A stretch of 64,000 bases of DNA from contig NZ_CP051516.1 in NCBI RefSeq assembly GCF_012689525.1, positions 1,240,001 to 1,304,000 on the forward strand, given 5' to 3'. Both the position numbers and the translations under genes were made by a program. Below are positions 35,721 through 44,030 of the stretch, one piece after another. Position 1 is the first letter of the stretch; every line of letters begins with the position of its first letter. The notes under the pieces are model-generated. The model was not told the DNA's origin, did not search any database, and was given only the letters and a program-made list of their open reading frames with translations. The DNA comes from Paraburkholderia aromaticivorans (GTDB lineage Bacteria; Pseudomonadota; Gammaproteobacteria; Burkholderiales; Burkholderiaceae).

Positions 35721-36587
35721 ATGGCCGCATTCAAACCGCGTCGACCCCGTAACAGCGGACCGCTTCCGCGTCCGTTCCGCCGTAACAAGCCGATGGTGAC
35801 GGAGGCGGCGGTCGACAGCCGGCGCGCCCAGCGTCAGCAGTTCCTGAGAAAGCGCGGCATTTATCTGCTGCCAAACGCCTTCACCACGGCGGCCCTGTTC
35901 TGCGGCTTCTTTGCCGTGGTGCAGGCCATGAATGTGCGCTTCGAGGTCGCGGCCATTGCGATCTTCGTGGCCATGGTGCTCGACGGCATGGACGGCCGCG
36001 TCGCCCGCATGACGCATACGCAAAGCGCGTTCGGCGAGCAGTTCGACAGCCTGTCGGACATGGTGTCGTTCGGCGTGGCGCCGGCGCTGGTGATGTACGA
36101 GTGGATTCTGAAGGACCTCGGCCGCTGGGGCTGGCTCGCGGCGTTCGTCTATTGTTCGGGTGCGGCGCTGCGTCTCGCGCGTTTCAACACGAACATCGGC
36201 GTGGTCGACAAGCGTTTCTTCCAGGGCATGCCGAGCCCGGCCGCGGCGGCGCTGATCGCCGGTTTCGTGTGGCTCGCTACGGACAATCGCGTGCCGCTCA
36301 AGCTGGTCTGGCTGCCGTGGGTTGCCTTCGTGCTGACGATCTACGCTGGCGTGACGATGGTGTCGAACGCGCCGTTCTACAGCGGCAAGGCGCTCGACGT
36401 GCGGCATCGCGTGCCGTTCGGCGTGATTCTGCTGGTGGTGGTCGCGTTCGTGCTGGTGTCGTCCGATCCGCCGCTGATGCTGTTTGGCCTGTTCGTGCTG
36501 TACGGCCTGTCCGGCTACGTTTTCTGGGGTTATCAGGCGCTGCGGGGCAGAGCGAATCCGGCGCGCTCGGTGATAGGGGAAAGGTAA
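35721..36587 (+). CDS. pssA: CDP-diacylglycerol-serine O-phosphatidyltransferase
   Basis: PssA makes phosphatidylserine from CDP-diacylglycerol and serine. The 288-residue integral membrane protein has the CDP-alcohol phosphotransferase signature in DGMDGRVARMTHTQSAFGEQ followed by FDSLSD, about residues 83-110, and eight or so hydrophobic helices. It belongs to the type II (Bacillus-like) group. The basic N-terminal 50 residues are rich in Arg. AGGAGG lies at 35708-35713 before the ATG. It feeds the upstream Psd. An intrinsic terminator follows within 40 bases. Confidence 0.94.
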   Translation: MAAFKPRRPRNSGPLPRPFRRNKPMVTEAAVDSRRAQRQQFLRKRGIYLLPNAFTTAALFCGFFAVVQAMNVRFEVAAIAIFVAMVLDGMDGRVARMTHTQSAFGEQFDSLSDMVSFGVAPALVMYEWILKDLGRWGWLAAFVYCSGAALRLARFNTNIGVVDKRFFQGMPSPAAAALIAGFVWLATDNRVPLKLVWLPWVAFVLTIYAGVTMVSNAPFYSGKALDVRHRVPFGVILLVVVAFVLVSSDPPLMLFGLFVLYGLSGYVFWGYQALRGRANPARSVIGER

Positions 36588-36622
36588 CGGTTCGCTCGCG
36601 TGCGCCGCTGCGCACGACACGG

Positions 36623-36652
36623 AAAAACGGCGGCCTTCGGGCCGCCGTTTTT
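36623..36652 (+). terminator. Intrinsic terminator after pssA
   Basis: AAAAACGGCGGCC pairs perfectly with GGCCGCCGTTTTT around the loop TTCG. It is a textbook rho-independent terminator 36 bases after the pssA stop, and it separates the phospholipid genes from the leuA transcript. Confidence 0.94.
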
Positions 36653-36711
36653 CGTTCGGCAAGCCCGTCCGGCGGCGCCCGGCTGCGTTTTGCAGGCAGG
36701 TCCGGCGCTAA

Positions 36712-36740
36712 TTGCACGCCGGCGGGAATGTCGCTATAGT
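36712..36740 (+). promoter_or_regulatory. Candidate sigma-70 promoter for leuA
   Basis: TTGCAC (36712-36717) and TATAGT (36735-36740) are spaced by exactly 17 bases. Transcription would start near 36747, about 245 bases before leuA and only a few bases before the ATG of the small ORF at 36751. Confidence 0.6.
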
Positions 36741-36750
36741 CGTTGGATCA

Positions 36751-36909
36751 ATGCGTTCACGTTCCTTGCCGAGCCGCGCAACGAGTCTCGACAGGCGCCG
36801 CGCCGCTGAGCGTGCCTATGCTGGAGCGTCTGGCGCGCGGATCGTCGCGGCGAACGTCTCGCTTTTGGTCACGCTGATCGTTTTTGCCCTCGGTTCACCT
36901 CGTCCGTGA
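36751..36909 (+). CDS. Small ORF in the leuA leader, possible leader peptide
   Basis: A 52-codon frame starts at ATG 36751, only about four bases after the predicted transcription start, so it would be translated almost without a leader. It ends at TGA 36907-36909. Its C-terminal part is [13 protein letters not shown], with four Leu, three Val and one Ile in thirteen codons. A GC-rich hairpin begins five bases after the stop. A peptide that senses branched-chain aminoacyl-tRNA would look like this, but the frame is longer than classical leader peptides and the peptide could also be a small membrane protein or chance. Confidence 0.3.
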   Translation: MRSRSLPSRATSLDRRRAAERAYAGASGARIVAANVSLLVTLIVFALGSPRP

Positions 36910-36913
36910 TCGA

Positions 36914-36932
36914 GCGTCGCCAGCGGTGGCGC
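36914..36932 (+). promoter_or_regulatory. Hairpin in the leuA leader
   Basis: GCGTCGCC (36914-36921) pairs with GGTGGCGC (36925-36932) through 8 pairs, two of them wobble, around the loop AGC. No T-run follows, so it is not an intrinsic terminator by itself. It lies between the small ORF stop and leuA and may take part in translational or rho-dependent control. Confidence 0.35.
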
Positions 36933-36991
36933 AGACAGCCAGATTCCAATATCCCCTCCCCACAATTGAACGACTCCGCAGGAGACTCGAC

Positions 36992-38539
36992 ATGTCCGAC
37001 AAACTGATCATATTCGACACCACGTTGCGAGACGGCGAACAATCGCCCGGCGCGTCGATGACGAAGGAAGAGAAAATCCGTATCGCCAAGCAACTCGAAC
37101 GGATGAAAGTGGACGTGATCGAAGCAGGCTTCGCGGCAAGCTCGAACGGCGACTTCGATTCGATTCAGACGATCGCGGGCCTCATCAAGGACAGCACGGT
37201 CTGCTCGCTCGCCCGCGCCAACGACAAAGACATTCAGCGCGCGGCCGACGCGCTCAAACCCGCCGATCACTTCCGCATCCACACGTTCATCGCAACTTCG
37301 CCGCTGCACATGGAAAAGAAGCTGCGCATGACGCCGGACCAGGTGTTCGAGCAGGCCAAGCTGGCCGTGCGTTTCGCCCGCAAGTTCACCGACGACGTCG
37401 AGTTCTCGCCGGAAGACGGCAGCCGCTCGGATATGGATTTCCTGTGCCGCGTGCTGGAAGCGGTGATCGCCGAAGGGGCGACCACCATTAACATCGCGGA
37501 CACCGTCGGCTATGGCGTGCCGGAGTTGTACGGCCAACTCGTGAAAACGCTGCGCGAGCGCATTCCGAACTCGCATAAAGCGGTGTTCTCCGTGCATTGC
37601 CATAACGACCTCGGCATGGCGGTGGCGAATTCGCTGGCCGGCGTGAAGATCGGCGGCGCGCGTCAGGTCGAGTGCACGATCAACGGTCTCGGCGAGCGCG
37701 CGGGCAACACGTCGCTCGAAGAAATCGTGATGGCCGTGAAGACCCGCAAGGATTACTTCGGCCTCGAAGTCGGTCTCGATACCACGCAGATCGTGCCAGC
37801 TTCGAAGCTGGTGTCGCAGATCACCGGTTTCGTCGTGCAGCCGAACAAGGCGGTGGTCGGCGCGAACGCGTTTGCGCACGCGTCCGGCATCCATCAGGAC
37901 GGCGTGCTGAAGGCGCGCGATACCTATGAAATCATGCGCGCCGAAGACGTGGGCTGGAGCGCGAACAAGATCGTGCTCGGCAAGCTGTCGGGCCGTAACG
38001 CGTTCAAGCAGCGACTGCAGGAACTGGGCATCGCGCTGGATAGCGAAGCCGAATTGAACACGGCGTTCGCGCGCTTCAAGGAACTGGCCGACCGCAAGTC
38101 GGAAATTTTCGACGAAGACATCATCGCGATCGTCACGGAAGAATCCGCCGAGGCGCAGCAGAAGGAGCACTACAAGTTCCTGTCGCTGTCGCAACATTCG
38201 GAAACCGGCGAGCAGCCGCACGCGAAGATCGTGTTCTCGGTGGAAGGCAAGGAAGTGACCGGCGAAGCGCGCGGCAACGGTCCGGTCGACGCCACGCTGA
38301 ACGCGATCGAAACAGAAGTGGGCAGCGGCTCGGAGCTGCTGCTGTACTCGGTGAACGCGATCACCACCGGCACGCAGGCGCAAGGCGAAGTGACCGTGCG
38401 TCTGTCGAAGAGCGGGCGCATTGTCAACGGTGTGGGCACCGATCCGGATATCGTCGCGGCTTCGGCAAAGGCGTATATCTCGGCGCTCAACAAGCTGTAT
38501 TCGAACGCGGACAAGTTGAATCCGCAACGTTCGGAGTGA
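36992..38539 (+). CDS. leuA: 2-isopropylmalate synthase
   Basis: LeuA condenses acetyl-CoA with 2-oxoisovalerate, the committing step of leucine synthesis. The 515-residue product has the catalytic barrel with [16 protein letters not shown] (metal-binding Asp), [13 protein letters not shown] and the linker [21 protein letters not shown] run near residue 285, and a C-terminal regulatory domain (about 390-510) where leucine acts as feedback inhibitor. The ATG at 36992 follows GGAGA by 6 bases; the frame is open upstream to 36884. It is separated from ilvBNC by psd-pssA and has its own promoter. A strong terminator follows. Confidence 0.96.
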   Translation: MSDKLIIFDTTLRDGEQSPGASMTKEEKIRIAKQLERMKVDVIEAGFAASSNGDFDSIQTIAGLIKDSTVCSLARANDKDIQRAADALKPADHFRIHTFIATSPLHMEKKLRMTPDQVFEQAKLAVRFARKFTDDVEFSPEDGSRSDMDFLCRVLEAVIAEGATTINIADTVGYGVPELYGQLVKTLRERIPNSHKAVFSVHCHNDLGMAVANSLAGVKIGGARQVECTINGLGERAGNTSLEEIVMAVKTRKDYFGLEVGLDTTQIVPASKLVSQITGFVVQPNKAVVGANAFAHASGIHQDGVLKARDTYEIMRAEDVGWSANKIVLGKLSGRNAFKQRLQELGIALDSEAELNTAFARFKELADRKSEIFDEDIIAIVTEESAEAQQKEHYKFLSLSQHSETGEQPHAKIVFSVEGKEVTGEARGNGPVDATLNAIETEVGSGSELLLYSVNAITTGTQAQGEVTVRLSKSGRIVNGVGTDPDIVAASAKAYISALNKLYSNADKLNPQRSE

Positions 38540-38600
38540 GCGGCGTGGTAGCAGCGCGCTGACGGCGCGCTTGGGCGGCTATCGTTATCGCGTGAATCGG

Positions 38601-38635
38601 AAAATCCCCGTGCCTTAAATTGCACGGGGATTTTT
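38601..38635 (+). terminator. Intrinsic terminator after leuA
   Basis: AAAATCCCCGTGC pairs with GCACGGGGATTTTT around the 8-base loop CTTAAATT. The A and T runs on the two sides mean it can also serve the convergent SulP gene, which ends at 38649. Confidence 0.94.
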
Positions 38636-38648
38636 GCATTGAGCGGCG

Positions 38649-40229
38649 TTATTCCGTTGCCGCGCGTCGCATCGACCAGCCGCGTGACGCGCGCGCCTGC
38701 GCTTGGACTTGGTGCCGCACGTCGACCGCGATGCCGCGGCGCGGCGCATCGGCCACGAACGTGTCGAGCAGTTCGCGCACGTCGTGGTCGACGAAATCGG
38801 CGCGCGTCGCATCGACGATCAAGGTGGCGCCGTCGGGAATCTGCTGCAGGTAGTGTTTGAGCGCCACTTTGCCGAGAAACGACACGTCCTTTCGAAACGA
38901 CAGCAGATAGTGATCGCCGTGTTGCGCGAGCACGATCGGGCTGCGCAGATTCGCGTACAGCGCGAGCAGCACGCTGCACAGAATGCCGAGCACAATGCCG
39001 ATCAGCAGATCGGTCGCGAGCACGCCGACCAGCGTGACGATAAACGGCGCAAACGGCGCAAAGCCCTGTTTTGCGACGGCGACGAACAGCGACGGCTTGG
39101 CGAGTTTCAGCCCCGTGAAGATCAGGATCGCCGCGAGACAGGCCAGCGGAATCAGGTTGATGACGCTAGTGAGCGCAAACACGCTGACGAGTAGCAGCAC
39201 GCCGTGAATGATCGCCGAGAGCCGGCTTTGCGCGCCCGCATGCACATTGGCCGAACTGCGCACGATCACCGATGTGATCGGCAATCCGCCGATCGCGCCG
39301 GCAATCAGATTGCCCACGCCTTGCGCCTTCAATTCGCGATCCGGTCGCGCGGCACGTCGTTCGGGATCGATCTGCTCGACGGCTTCGAGGCTCAGCAGCG
39401 TTTCCAGACTGGCGACGATGGCCAGCGTGATCGCGACGCGCCAGACATCGGGATTGACGAGTTGTGCGAAGTGCGGCCCGAAGTCGGCCCATTCCAGTGC
39501 GAGTTGCAATGCGGCGAACGATTCCAGCGGCGGCAGGGCGACCCGATGTTCGGCGGGCGGCGCGAGCGACGGCGCCAGCACGCTGAGCAGCAACGTCGCG
39601 CCGATGCCCAGCAGAACGACGGCGAGCGGCGCCGGTACGCGGCGCACCAATACAAAACGTCGAAATGCACGGGTTTCCCAGCCGATCAGAATCGCCAGTG
39701 AGAGCACGGCGATCACGCAAGCCGCCAGCGAAATCGAGCCGAACGGCGTTGCAACCGCGCCGGCCGCCTGCGCGACAGGTTGCGCACCGGAAGCGGCGTC
39801 CACGCCGGATAACCCTAGCGCGAGCGGAAACTGCTTGACGATCAGCAACACGCCGATGGCCGCGAGCATGCCCTTGATCACCGGCGACGGCACATAGGCG
39901 GCAAAACGGCCGGCTTTGAGCATGCCGAAGCCGAACTGGATCGCACCGGACAGCAGCACGGCCAGCAGGAACGCGGAGAAGCTGCCGAGTTGCGCGATCC
40001 CGTCGACGACGATCACGACGAGGCCCGCCGCCGGCCCGCTCACGCTCAATCGTGAGCCGCTCAGCACGGCCACCACCAGCCCGCCGACGATGCCCGAGAC
40101 GAGCCCGGCAAATGGTTCGACGCCCGATGCGTTGGCGATGCCCAGACAGAGCGGCAGGGCCACCAGAAAAACGACCGTGCCCGCAAGCAGGTCGCGCTGA
40201 AACGTGGAGAAGAAAGCTCGAAGGTTCAT
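38649..40229 (-). CDS. SulP family anion transporter with STAS domain
   Basis: A 526-residue inner-membrane transporter of the SulP (SLC26) family. It opens with FQRDLLAGTVVFLVALPLCL, contains about 12 helices including SGPAAGLVVIV and GLPITSVIVRSSANVHAG, and ends with a short STAS domain (about 430-515; GATLIVDATRADFVDHDVRE). The pattern resembles the BicA/SulP members proposed to move bicarbonate or sulfate. It is followed on the same strand, 3' side inverted, by a beta-carbonic anhydrase gene located upstream (40306-40941), 76 bases away. That pairing favours bicarbonate over sulfate as substrate, by inference. Confidence 0.92.
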   Translation of the reverse strand: MNLRAFFSTFQRDLLAGTVVFLVALPLCLGIANASGVEPFAGLVSGIVGGLVVAVLSGSRLSVSGPAAGLVVIVVDGIAQLGSFSAFLLAVLLSGAIQFGFGMLKAGRFAAYVPSPVIKGMLAAIGVLLIVKQFPLALGLSGVDAASGAQPVAQAAGAVATPFGSISLAACVIAVLSLAILIGWETRAFRRFVLVRRVPAPLAVVLLGIGATLLLSVLAPSLAPPAEHRVALPPLESFAALQLALEWADFGPHFAQLVNPDVWRVAITLAIVASLETLLSLEAVEQIDPERRAARPDRELKAQGVGNLIAGAIGGLPITSVIVRSSANVHAGAQSRLSAIIHGVLLLVSVFALTSVINLIPLACLAAILIFTGLKLAKPSLFVAVAKQGFAPFAPFIVTLVGVLATDLLIGIVLGILCSVLLALYANLRSPIVLAQHGDHYLLSFRKDVSFLGKVALKHYLQQIPDGATLIVDATRADFVDHDVRELLDTFVADAPRRGIAVDVRHQVQAQARASRGWSMRRAATE

Positions 40230-40305
40230 GGTGTCGGTGCCGTGAGGAGTGAGGCCTGGAATGCGGCGAAAGCTGAACCGGATCGGATTCGCATGAAGTG
40301 TCGCG

Positions 40306-40941
40306 TCAGGCGGCGCTGTGGGCCGCGGTCGTGCAGGTCATCGCGTCGTCGGCTTCGTAGCCGGACGTGAGGACCTTGATGCGCCCGTCTTCGAGCGCGA
40401 AGATCCAGCCGTGCACGAGCGGCGCCGCATCGGCATCCCGCACGATGGGATGCGCGCGTAACCCACGCACCTGTTCGAGCACGTTCAGTTCGGCGAGACG
40501 GTTGACGCGCTCACGCTCGTTCTCGTGGCCCTGCAGTTCTTCGTGATGCGCTTCGGCGAGCGTGCAGAGTGGCGCGATTCGTCGATTCACATGCGGCAGG
40601 CTCGGCTCGGGCGGCAGCAGCGCGGCGCGCACGCCGCCGCATCCGTAGTGGCCGCAGACGATCACATGACCGACCTTCAGCACCTTCACCGCATATTCGA
40701 GGACGCTCACCGAATTGTCGTCGTCGGGCTGAAAGAGGTTGGCGATGTTGCGGTGGACGAACAGGTCGCCCGGCTCGCAATGCGTGATGGTCTCGGCGGG
40801 CACACGGCTGTCCGAGCAGCCGATCCACAGTACGTGCGGATTCTGGCCATGCACCAGATCGCGAAAAAACTCGGGGTTGCGCACGGCGGTTTCATGCGCC
40901 CAGGCGACGTTGGCGACCAGCAGGCGTTTGGGACGGTTCAT
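40306..40941 (-). CDS. can: Beta-class carbonic anhydrase
   Basis: A 211-residue zinc enzyme interconverting CO2 and bicarbonate in the cytoplasm. Zinc ligands are Cys42 (CSDSR with the Asp44/Arg46 dyad), His98 and Cys101 in GHYGCGG. The spacing is that of the Can type. The ATG at 40941 has GGAG about 10 bases upstream; a longer frame begins at 40989 and would add 16 residues. It is directly upstream of the SulP transporter on the same strand. The two probably work together in bicarbonate supply. The 226 bases ahead of it are unusually AT-rich. Confidence 0.93.
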   Translation of the reverse strand: MNRPKRLLVANVAWAHETAVRNPEFFRDLVHGQNPHVLWIGCSDSRVPAETITHCEPGDLFVHRNIANLFQPDDDNSVSVLEYAVKVLKVGHVIVCGHYGCGGVRAALLPPEPSLPHVNRRIAPLCTLAEAHHEELQGHENERERVNRLAELNVLEQVRGLRAHPIVRDADAAPLVHGWIFALEDGRIKVLTSGYEADDAMTCTTAAHSAA

Positions 40942-41106
40942 CGATAGCGGCTCCGTAAATGGGGCGAATTCATTCGGCGCCGAATTCACGGCTGCGCTCG
41001 TGCGACCCCATGGGAGGCCAGCATTGAATAAATTATTACGAAAGCCTTTCTATCAAAAAATAAATCCGCTGTGCGCGAAATAAAATTCGCCGTGATGCGC
41101 AATAAA

Positions 41107-41134
41107 TAAAAAAAAGCCGCCCGGGAAGGCGGCT
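41107..41134 (-). terminator. Intrinsic terminator after the lipoprotein gene (minus strand)
   Basis: Read on the minus strand, AAGCCGCC and GGCGGCTT form an 8-bp stem around TTCCCG, followed by a run of seven or more T. It lies 34 bases beyond the lipoprotein stop and prevents read-through toward the carbonic anhydrase. Confidence 0.9.
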
Positions 41135-41167
41135 TCGTAGATGTCGGCGAATCGGGTCGGGCGGTGC

Positions 41168-41719
41168 TCAGAACAGGCTGCGGCGATCCGGATCGTGCAA
41201 CGGATCGGGCGTTTTCTGCGTAAGGCGCACGATGCCCTGCTCGTCGAAATAAAAGCTGTACATCATGTACCAGACGTTGTCTTCCAGATAGCGATAGGTC
41301 CAGACTTCGCGCTTCATCAGCGGGAAGTACGACGTTTCGACCGGGCGGCCGAAGTTCACCAGCACGTCGCTCTTGGTCCATTTGCCGATTTCCACGCGAT
41401 AGAACTCGTTGGGCTGCAGCACCTGGCGCACGTTGACGATCTTGCCGGCCGCGTCGATGTCGGCCGCGGTGGTGGTTTCGCCCATCGGCTGGGTCGGCCA
41501 CATCAGCCGCTTGCCGCCGTTCGGCAGGTCGTAGCTTTCGCGCGGCGGGCCGAGGCGCGCGACAATCGTCGATTCGTCCGCGCCCTGGGTGTATTGCTGC
41601 CACGGCTGCACGCAGCCGGCAAGCGCCAGCACGCTCAGGCAGACGAGCGCCGCGCGGCGCAGGCGCCCTGCGGCCGGCGCTCCGATCGAGGCCGCCGTGG
41701 TGTGATGGCGGTTGAACAT
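41168..41719 (-). CDS. Putative lipoprotein (SmpA/BamE-like fold)
   Basis: A 183-residue exported protein with a lipoprotein signal: basic RLRRAAL, hydrophobic VCLSVLALAGC with the lipobox LAGC (Cys about 36). The mature part begins VQPWQQYTQGADESTIVARLG and continues with GPPRESYDLPNGGKRLMWPT, WTKSDVLVNFGRPVE and VWTYRYLEDNVWYMMYSFYF. The two repeats of the kind xxDVLxxFGxPxE...WxY resemble the SmpA/OmlA fold, suggesting a periplasmic or outer-membrane scaffold role. The ATG at 41719 has a clear CGGAGGA site 6 bases upstream; the ORF extends to 41758 without one. Function unknown. Confidence 0.82.
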   Translation of the reverse strand: MFNRHHTTAASIGAPAAGRLRRAALVCLSVLALAGCVQPWQQYTQGADESTIVARLGPPRESYDLPNGGKRLMWPTQPMGETTTAADIDAAGKIVNVRQVLQPNEFYRVEIGKWTKSDVLVNFGRPVETSYFPLMKREVWTYRYLEDNVWYMMYSFYFDEQGIVRLTQKTPDPLHDPDRRSLF

Positions 41720-41903
41720 GTATTCCTCCGATGGCGTTTGAGTGGCGGTTTTTATCATCGAGACACATTATTTTGACACGCGCTGTGGCAAAAGATTTGC
41801 GCTTCGTGAAGAGCCGGCCGGGCACTACGATAACGCTTGCGCCGGCTTGCTTATTCCGTCCTGAACGACCTATGATCCGCGCTTTCACCAATCAGGCGGG
41901 GCG

Positions 41904-43226
41904 ATGACGATGGCGAAGTGGCAACGGAGGGCGGCAGCGGCGCTGGCGGCGATGTCGATGGCGGCGGCGTATGCGGCGAGCGAGCCGGCGGCTAATCCCG
42001 CGGCTAACCTGGGTGCAAAGCCGGCGAGCCAACCCACCGGCGCGCCGATCCCGTTGGCGCTGATCGAAGGCATGTCCGGCCCGTTCGCCAACGCGGGCGC
42101 GGCGGTGGAGCGCAACCTGCGCTTCGGCGTCGAGCAGGTGAATGCGCATGGCGGTGTGAAGCTCGCCGATGGCGCGCATCCGTTCGAACTGGTCGTGCTC
42201 GACAGCAAGGGCGGCACCGAAGAAGCGCTCACACAACTGCGCGCGGCCGCCGACCGCCATATCGGCTACATCATGCAGGGCAACAGTTCGGCGGTCGCCG
42301 CCGCGCTGATCGGCGCGATCGACAAGCAGAACAGCCGCGAACCGGGCAACCGCGAACTGTTTCTCAACTATTCCGCCGACGACCCGGCGCTCACCAACGC
42401 CAACTGCAGTTTCTGGCATTTCCGCTTCGACGCGCACGCGGGCATGCGCATGGACGCACTCGCCGATGTGATCCAGCGCGACAAGGCGGTGAAAAAGGTC
42501 TATCTGCTGAACCAGGATTACAGCTTCGGGCACGACGTCAGCAGCCTCGCGCGTTCGACGCTGGCGACGAAGCGTCCGGACATCGCGGTGGTCGGCGACG
42601 AATTTCATCCGATCGGCCGCGTGAAGGACTTCGCGCCGTACGTCGCGAAGATCCGCGCGAGCGGGGCGGACGCGGTAATCACGGGCAACTGGGGAAACGA
42701 CCTGACGCTGCTCGTCAAGGCCGCGCGCGAGCAGGGGCTGGACACGAAGTTCTACACGTTCTACGGCAACAGCCTTGGCGCGCCCGCCGCCTTGGGCGAC
42801 GCCGGCGTCGGTCACGTGATCGCGGTGGCCGACTGGCATCCGAACGCCGGCGGCGCGGCGTCCGACGCCTGGTACGCCGCCTTCCGTGCGCGTTTCCCGG
42901 CCGCGCAGGACGATTACCCGGTGCTGCGCATGCCACTGATGATCGAAACCCTGGCCGCGGCGATGACCCGCGCCGGCAGCGCCGACCCGACGGCAGTGGC
43001 GAAAGCGCTGGAAGGAATTCGGTTCGACAACGGCTTTCACGCCTCGCGGATGCGTGCCGACGACCATCAACTGATTCAGCCCCTTTACGTGATGGAGATG
43101 GACAAAGCCGGTACGCCGGGCGTGCATTTCGATAACGAGGGCTCCGGCTACGGTTTTCGCACGGTGCTGGCGCTGCCGCCCGAGCGCACGGTCCCGCCGA
43201 CCGTTTGCAAGATGAAGCGGCCGTGA
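41904..43226 (+). CDS. ABC transporter substrate-binding protein, branched-chain amino acid type
   Basis: A 440-residue periplasmic binding protein of the LivJ/LivK (Peripla_BP_6) class. It begins with a signal peptide (KWQRRAAAALAAMSMAAAYA), then IPLALIEGMSGPFANAGAAV, the usual first strand, GIMQGNSSAV-like here YIMQGNSSAVAAA, and FYTFYGNSLGAPAALGDAG. Near the end are AVAKALEGIRFDNG and LYVMEMDK. No permease or ATPase genes are next to it, so it is an orphan binding protein that must use components encoded elsewhere, or serves as a sensor. It is divergent from the lipoprotein gene across a 184-base region. Confidence 0.88.
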   Translation: MTMAKWQRRAAAALAAMSMAAAYAASEPAANPAANLGAKPASQPTGAPIPLALIEGMSGPFANAGAAVERNLRFGVEQVNAHGGVKLADGAHPFELVVLDSKGGTEEALTQLRAAADRHIGYIMQGNSSAVAAALIGAIDKQNSREPGNRELFLNYSADDPALTNANCSFWHFRFDAHAGMRMDALADVIQRDKAVKKVYLLNQDYSFGHDVSSLARSTLATKRPDIAVVGDEFHPIGRVKDFAPYVAKIRASGADAVITGNWGNDLTLLVKAAREQGLDTKFYTFYGNSLGAPAALGDAGVGHVIAVADWHPNAGGAASDAWYAAFRARFPAAQDDYPVLRMPLMIETLAAAMTRAGSADPTAVAKALEGIRFDNGFHASRMRADDHQLIQPLYVMEMDKAGTPGVHFDNEGSGYGFRTVLALPPERTVPPTVCKMKRP

Positions 43227-43285
43227 CGCAGGCGGCGCGCGTCATCGCCCGGTACAGCAGGGTTCGCGGCCGGAATCGGCTGTGC

Positions 43286-43291
43286 TACAAT
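43286..43291 (+). promoter_or_regulatory. Candidate -10 box for rpsO
   Basis: TACAAT (43286-43291) stands 122 bases before the rpsO start, in a gap that has no other gene. The -35 position (TTCGCG, 43263-43268) is weak. The rpsO leader of about 110 bases could fold for S15 autoregulation, but I could not identify the pseudoknot by eye. Confidence 0.4.
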
Positions 43292-43412
43292 ACGCGTCCC
43301 GTTGTGAGGCAAGCCTTTATCCAAGGCGTGTCGGCAATATTTAAAGCACACGGGTAACCCACGGCACGGCCTTTCTTCCGTGACCGCCTGTCTAGTTCTT
43401 AAGGAAATCGAC

Positions 43413-43685
43413 ATGTCCGCAGTTGAAATAAGCAAGAAGTCCGAAGTCGTTGCGCAATTCGCACGCGCAGCTAACGACACCGGCTCCCCCGAAGTTCAGG
43501 TCGCGCTGCTCACGACCCGCATCAACGAACTGACCGTTCACTTCAAGGCACACACGAAAGATCACCACAGCCGCCGCGGTCTGCTGCGCATGGTGAGCCG
43601 TCGTCGTAAGCTGCTCGACTACCTGAAGGGTAAGGACGCGGATCGTTACCGCGCACTGATCGAGAAGCTGGGTCTGCGTAAGTAA
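43413..43685 (+). CDS. rpsO: 30S ribosomal protein S15
   Basis: A small-subunit protein that binds the central domain of 16S rRNA early in assembly. The product is the standard 89-90 residues with [39 protein letters not shown] and [13 protein letters not shown], all diagnostic. TTAAGGAAA lies 6-14 bases before the ATG. An intrinsic terminator follows at 43706. pnp comes next, the conserved order across proteobacteria. Confidence 0.98.
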   Translation: MSAVEISKKSEVVAQFARAANDTGSPEVQVALLTTRINELTVHFKAHTKDHHSRRGLLRMVSRRRKLLDYLKGKDADRYRALIEKLGLRK

Positions 43686-43705
43686 TCGGCCAGTCGTTCA
43701 GCAAG

Positions 43706-43746
43706 ATGCCTGTGTCAGTTCCACTGATACAGGCATTTTGTTTTTG
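43706..43746 (+). terminator. Intrinsic terminator after rpsO
   Basis: ATGCCTGTGTCAGT pairs with ACTGATACAGGCAT, with one G-T wobble and a TCC loop, followed by TTTGTTTTT. The long stem of 14 pairs could also be a processing site, as between rpsO and pnp in enterobacteria. Confidence 0.9.
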
Positions 43747-43890
43747 CACGGTGCGCTTCATGTGATGCGCGCCGGCTGTTCTCCGCAGTGGCGTGCCGGT
43801 TCATGCGGCGGGGGCAGGCAGGAGTAGTAAAGCAGTAGAGCAAGCAGCAAATAAGGGATTCATGGCCGGGCTTCAGGGGCGGAGCTTTGT

Positions 43891-43946
43891 GTCATTCCAG
43901 CGGTTCGCGCGCGTACTCGACGTAGGGCGTGGTTCTCTGGAATGGC
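43891..43946 (+). promoter_or_regulatory. Leader hairpin of pnp
   Basis: GTCATTCCAG (43891-43900) pairs with CTGGAATGGC (43937-43946) over ten positions with one wobble, enclosing 36 bases. It lies 85 bases before pnp. Such a stem in the pnp leader of other proteobacteria is an RNase III target in PNPase autocontrol; the same role here is a proposal. Confidence 0.4.
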
Positions 43947-44030
43947 ATAACACTACTCTTCCCATGCGGCGCCGGTCCTGGCGTTGCCGCGCCGCTTCTG
44001 GTCCGCGCGGCATTACGAAGAGGAAAAGCA

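Larger units (their letters stand above)
36653..36991. other. leuA upstream region: promoter, small ORF, hairpin
   Basis: This 339-base stretch between the pssA terminator and leuA holds, in order, a good sigma-70 promoter (36712-36740), a 52-codon ORF with a Leu/Val-rich end (36751-36909) and a hairpin (36914-36932). The leuA ribosome site GGAGA is at 36981-36985. No T-run follows the hairpin. Confidence 0.6.
43686..44030. other. rpsO-pnp intergenic region
   Basis: This 345-base region holds the rpsO terminator (43706-43746), then a purine-rich stretch (about 43805-43865), a long-range hairpin (43891-43946) and the pnp ribosome site AGAGGA (44019-44024). No convincing -35/-10 pair for pnp was found. 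It contains no gene I can support. Confidence 0.5.

Noticed and set aside
41107..41134. A-rich plus GC palindrome as a plus-strand element
   Set aside because: The T-run is only on the minus strand, so it fits a minus-strand terminator for the lipoprotein gene.
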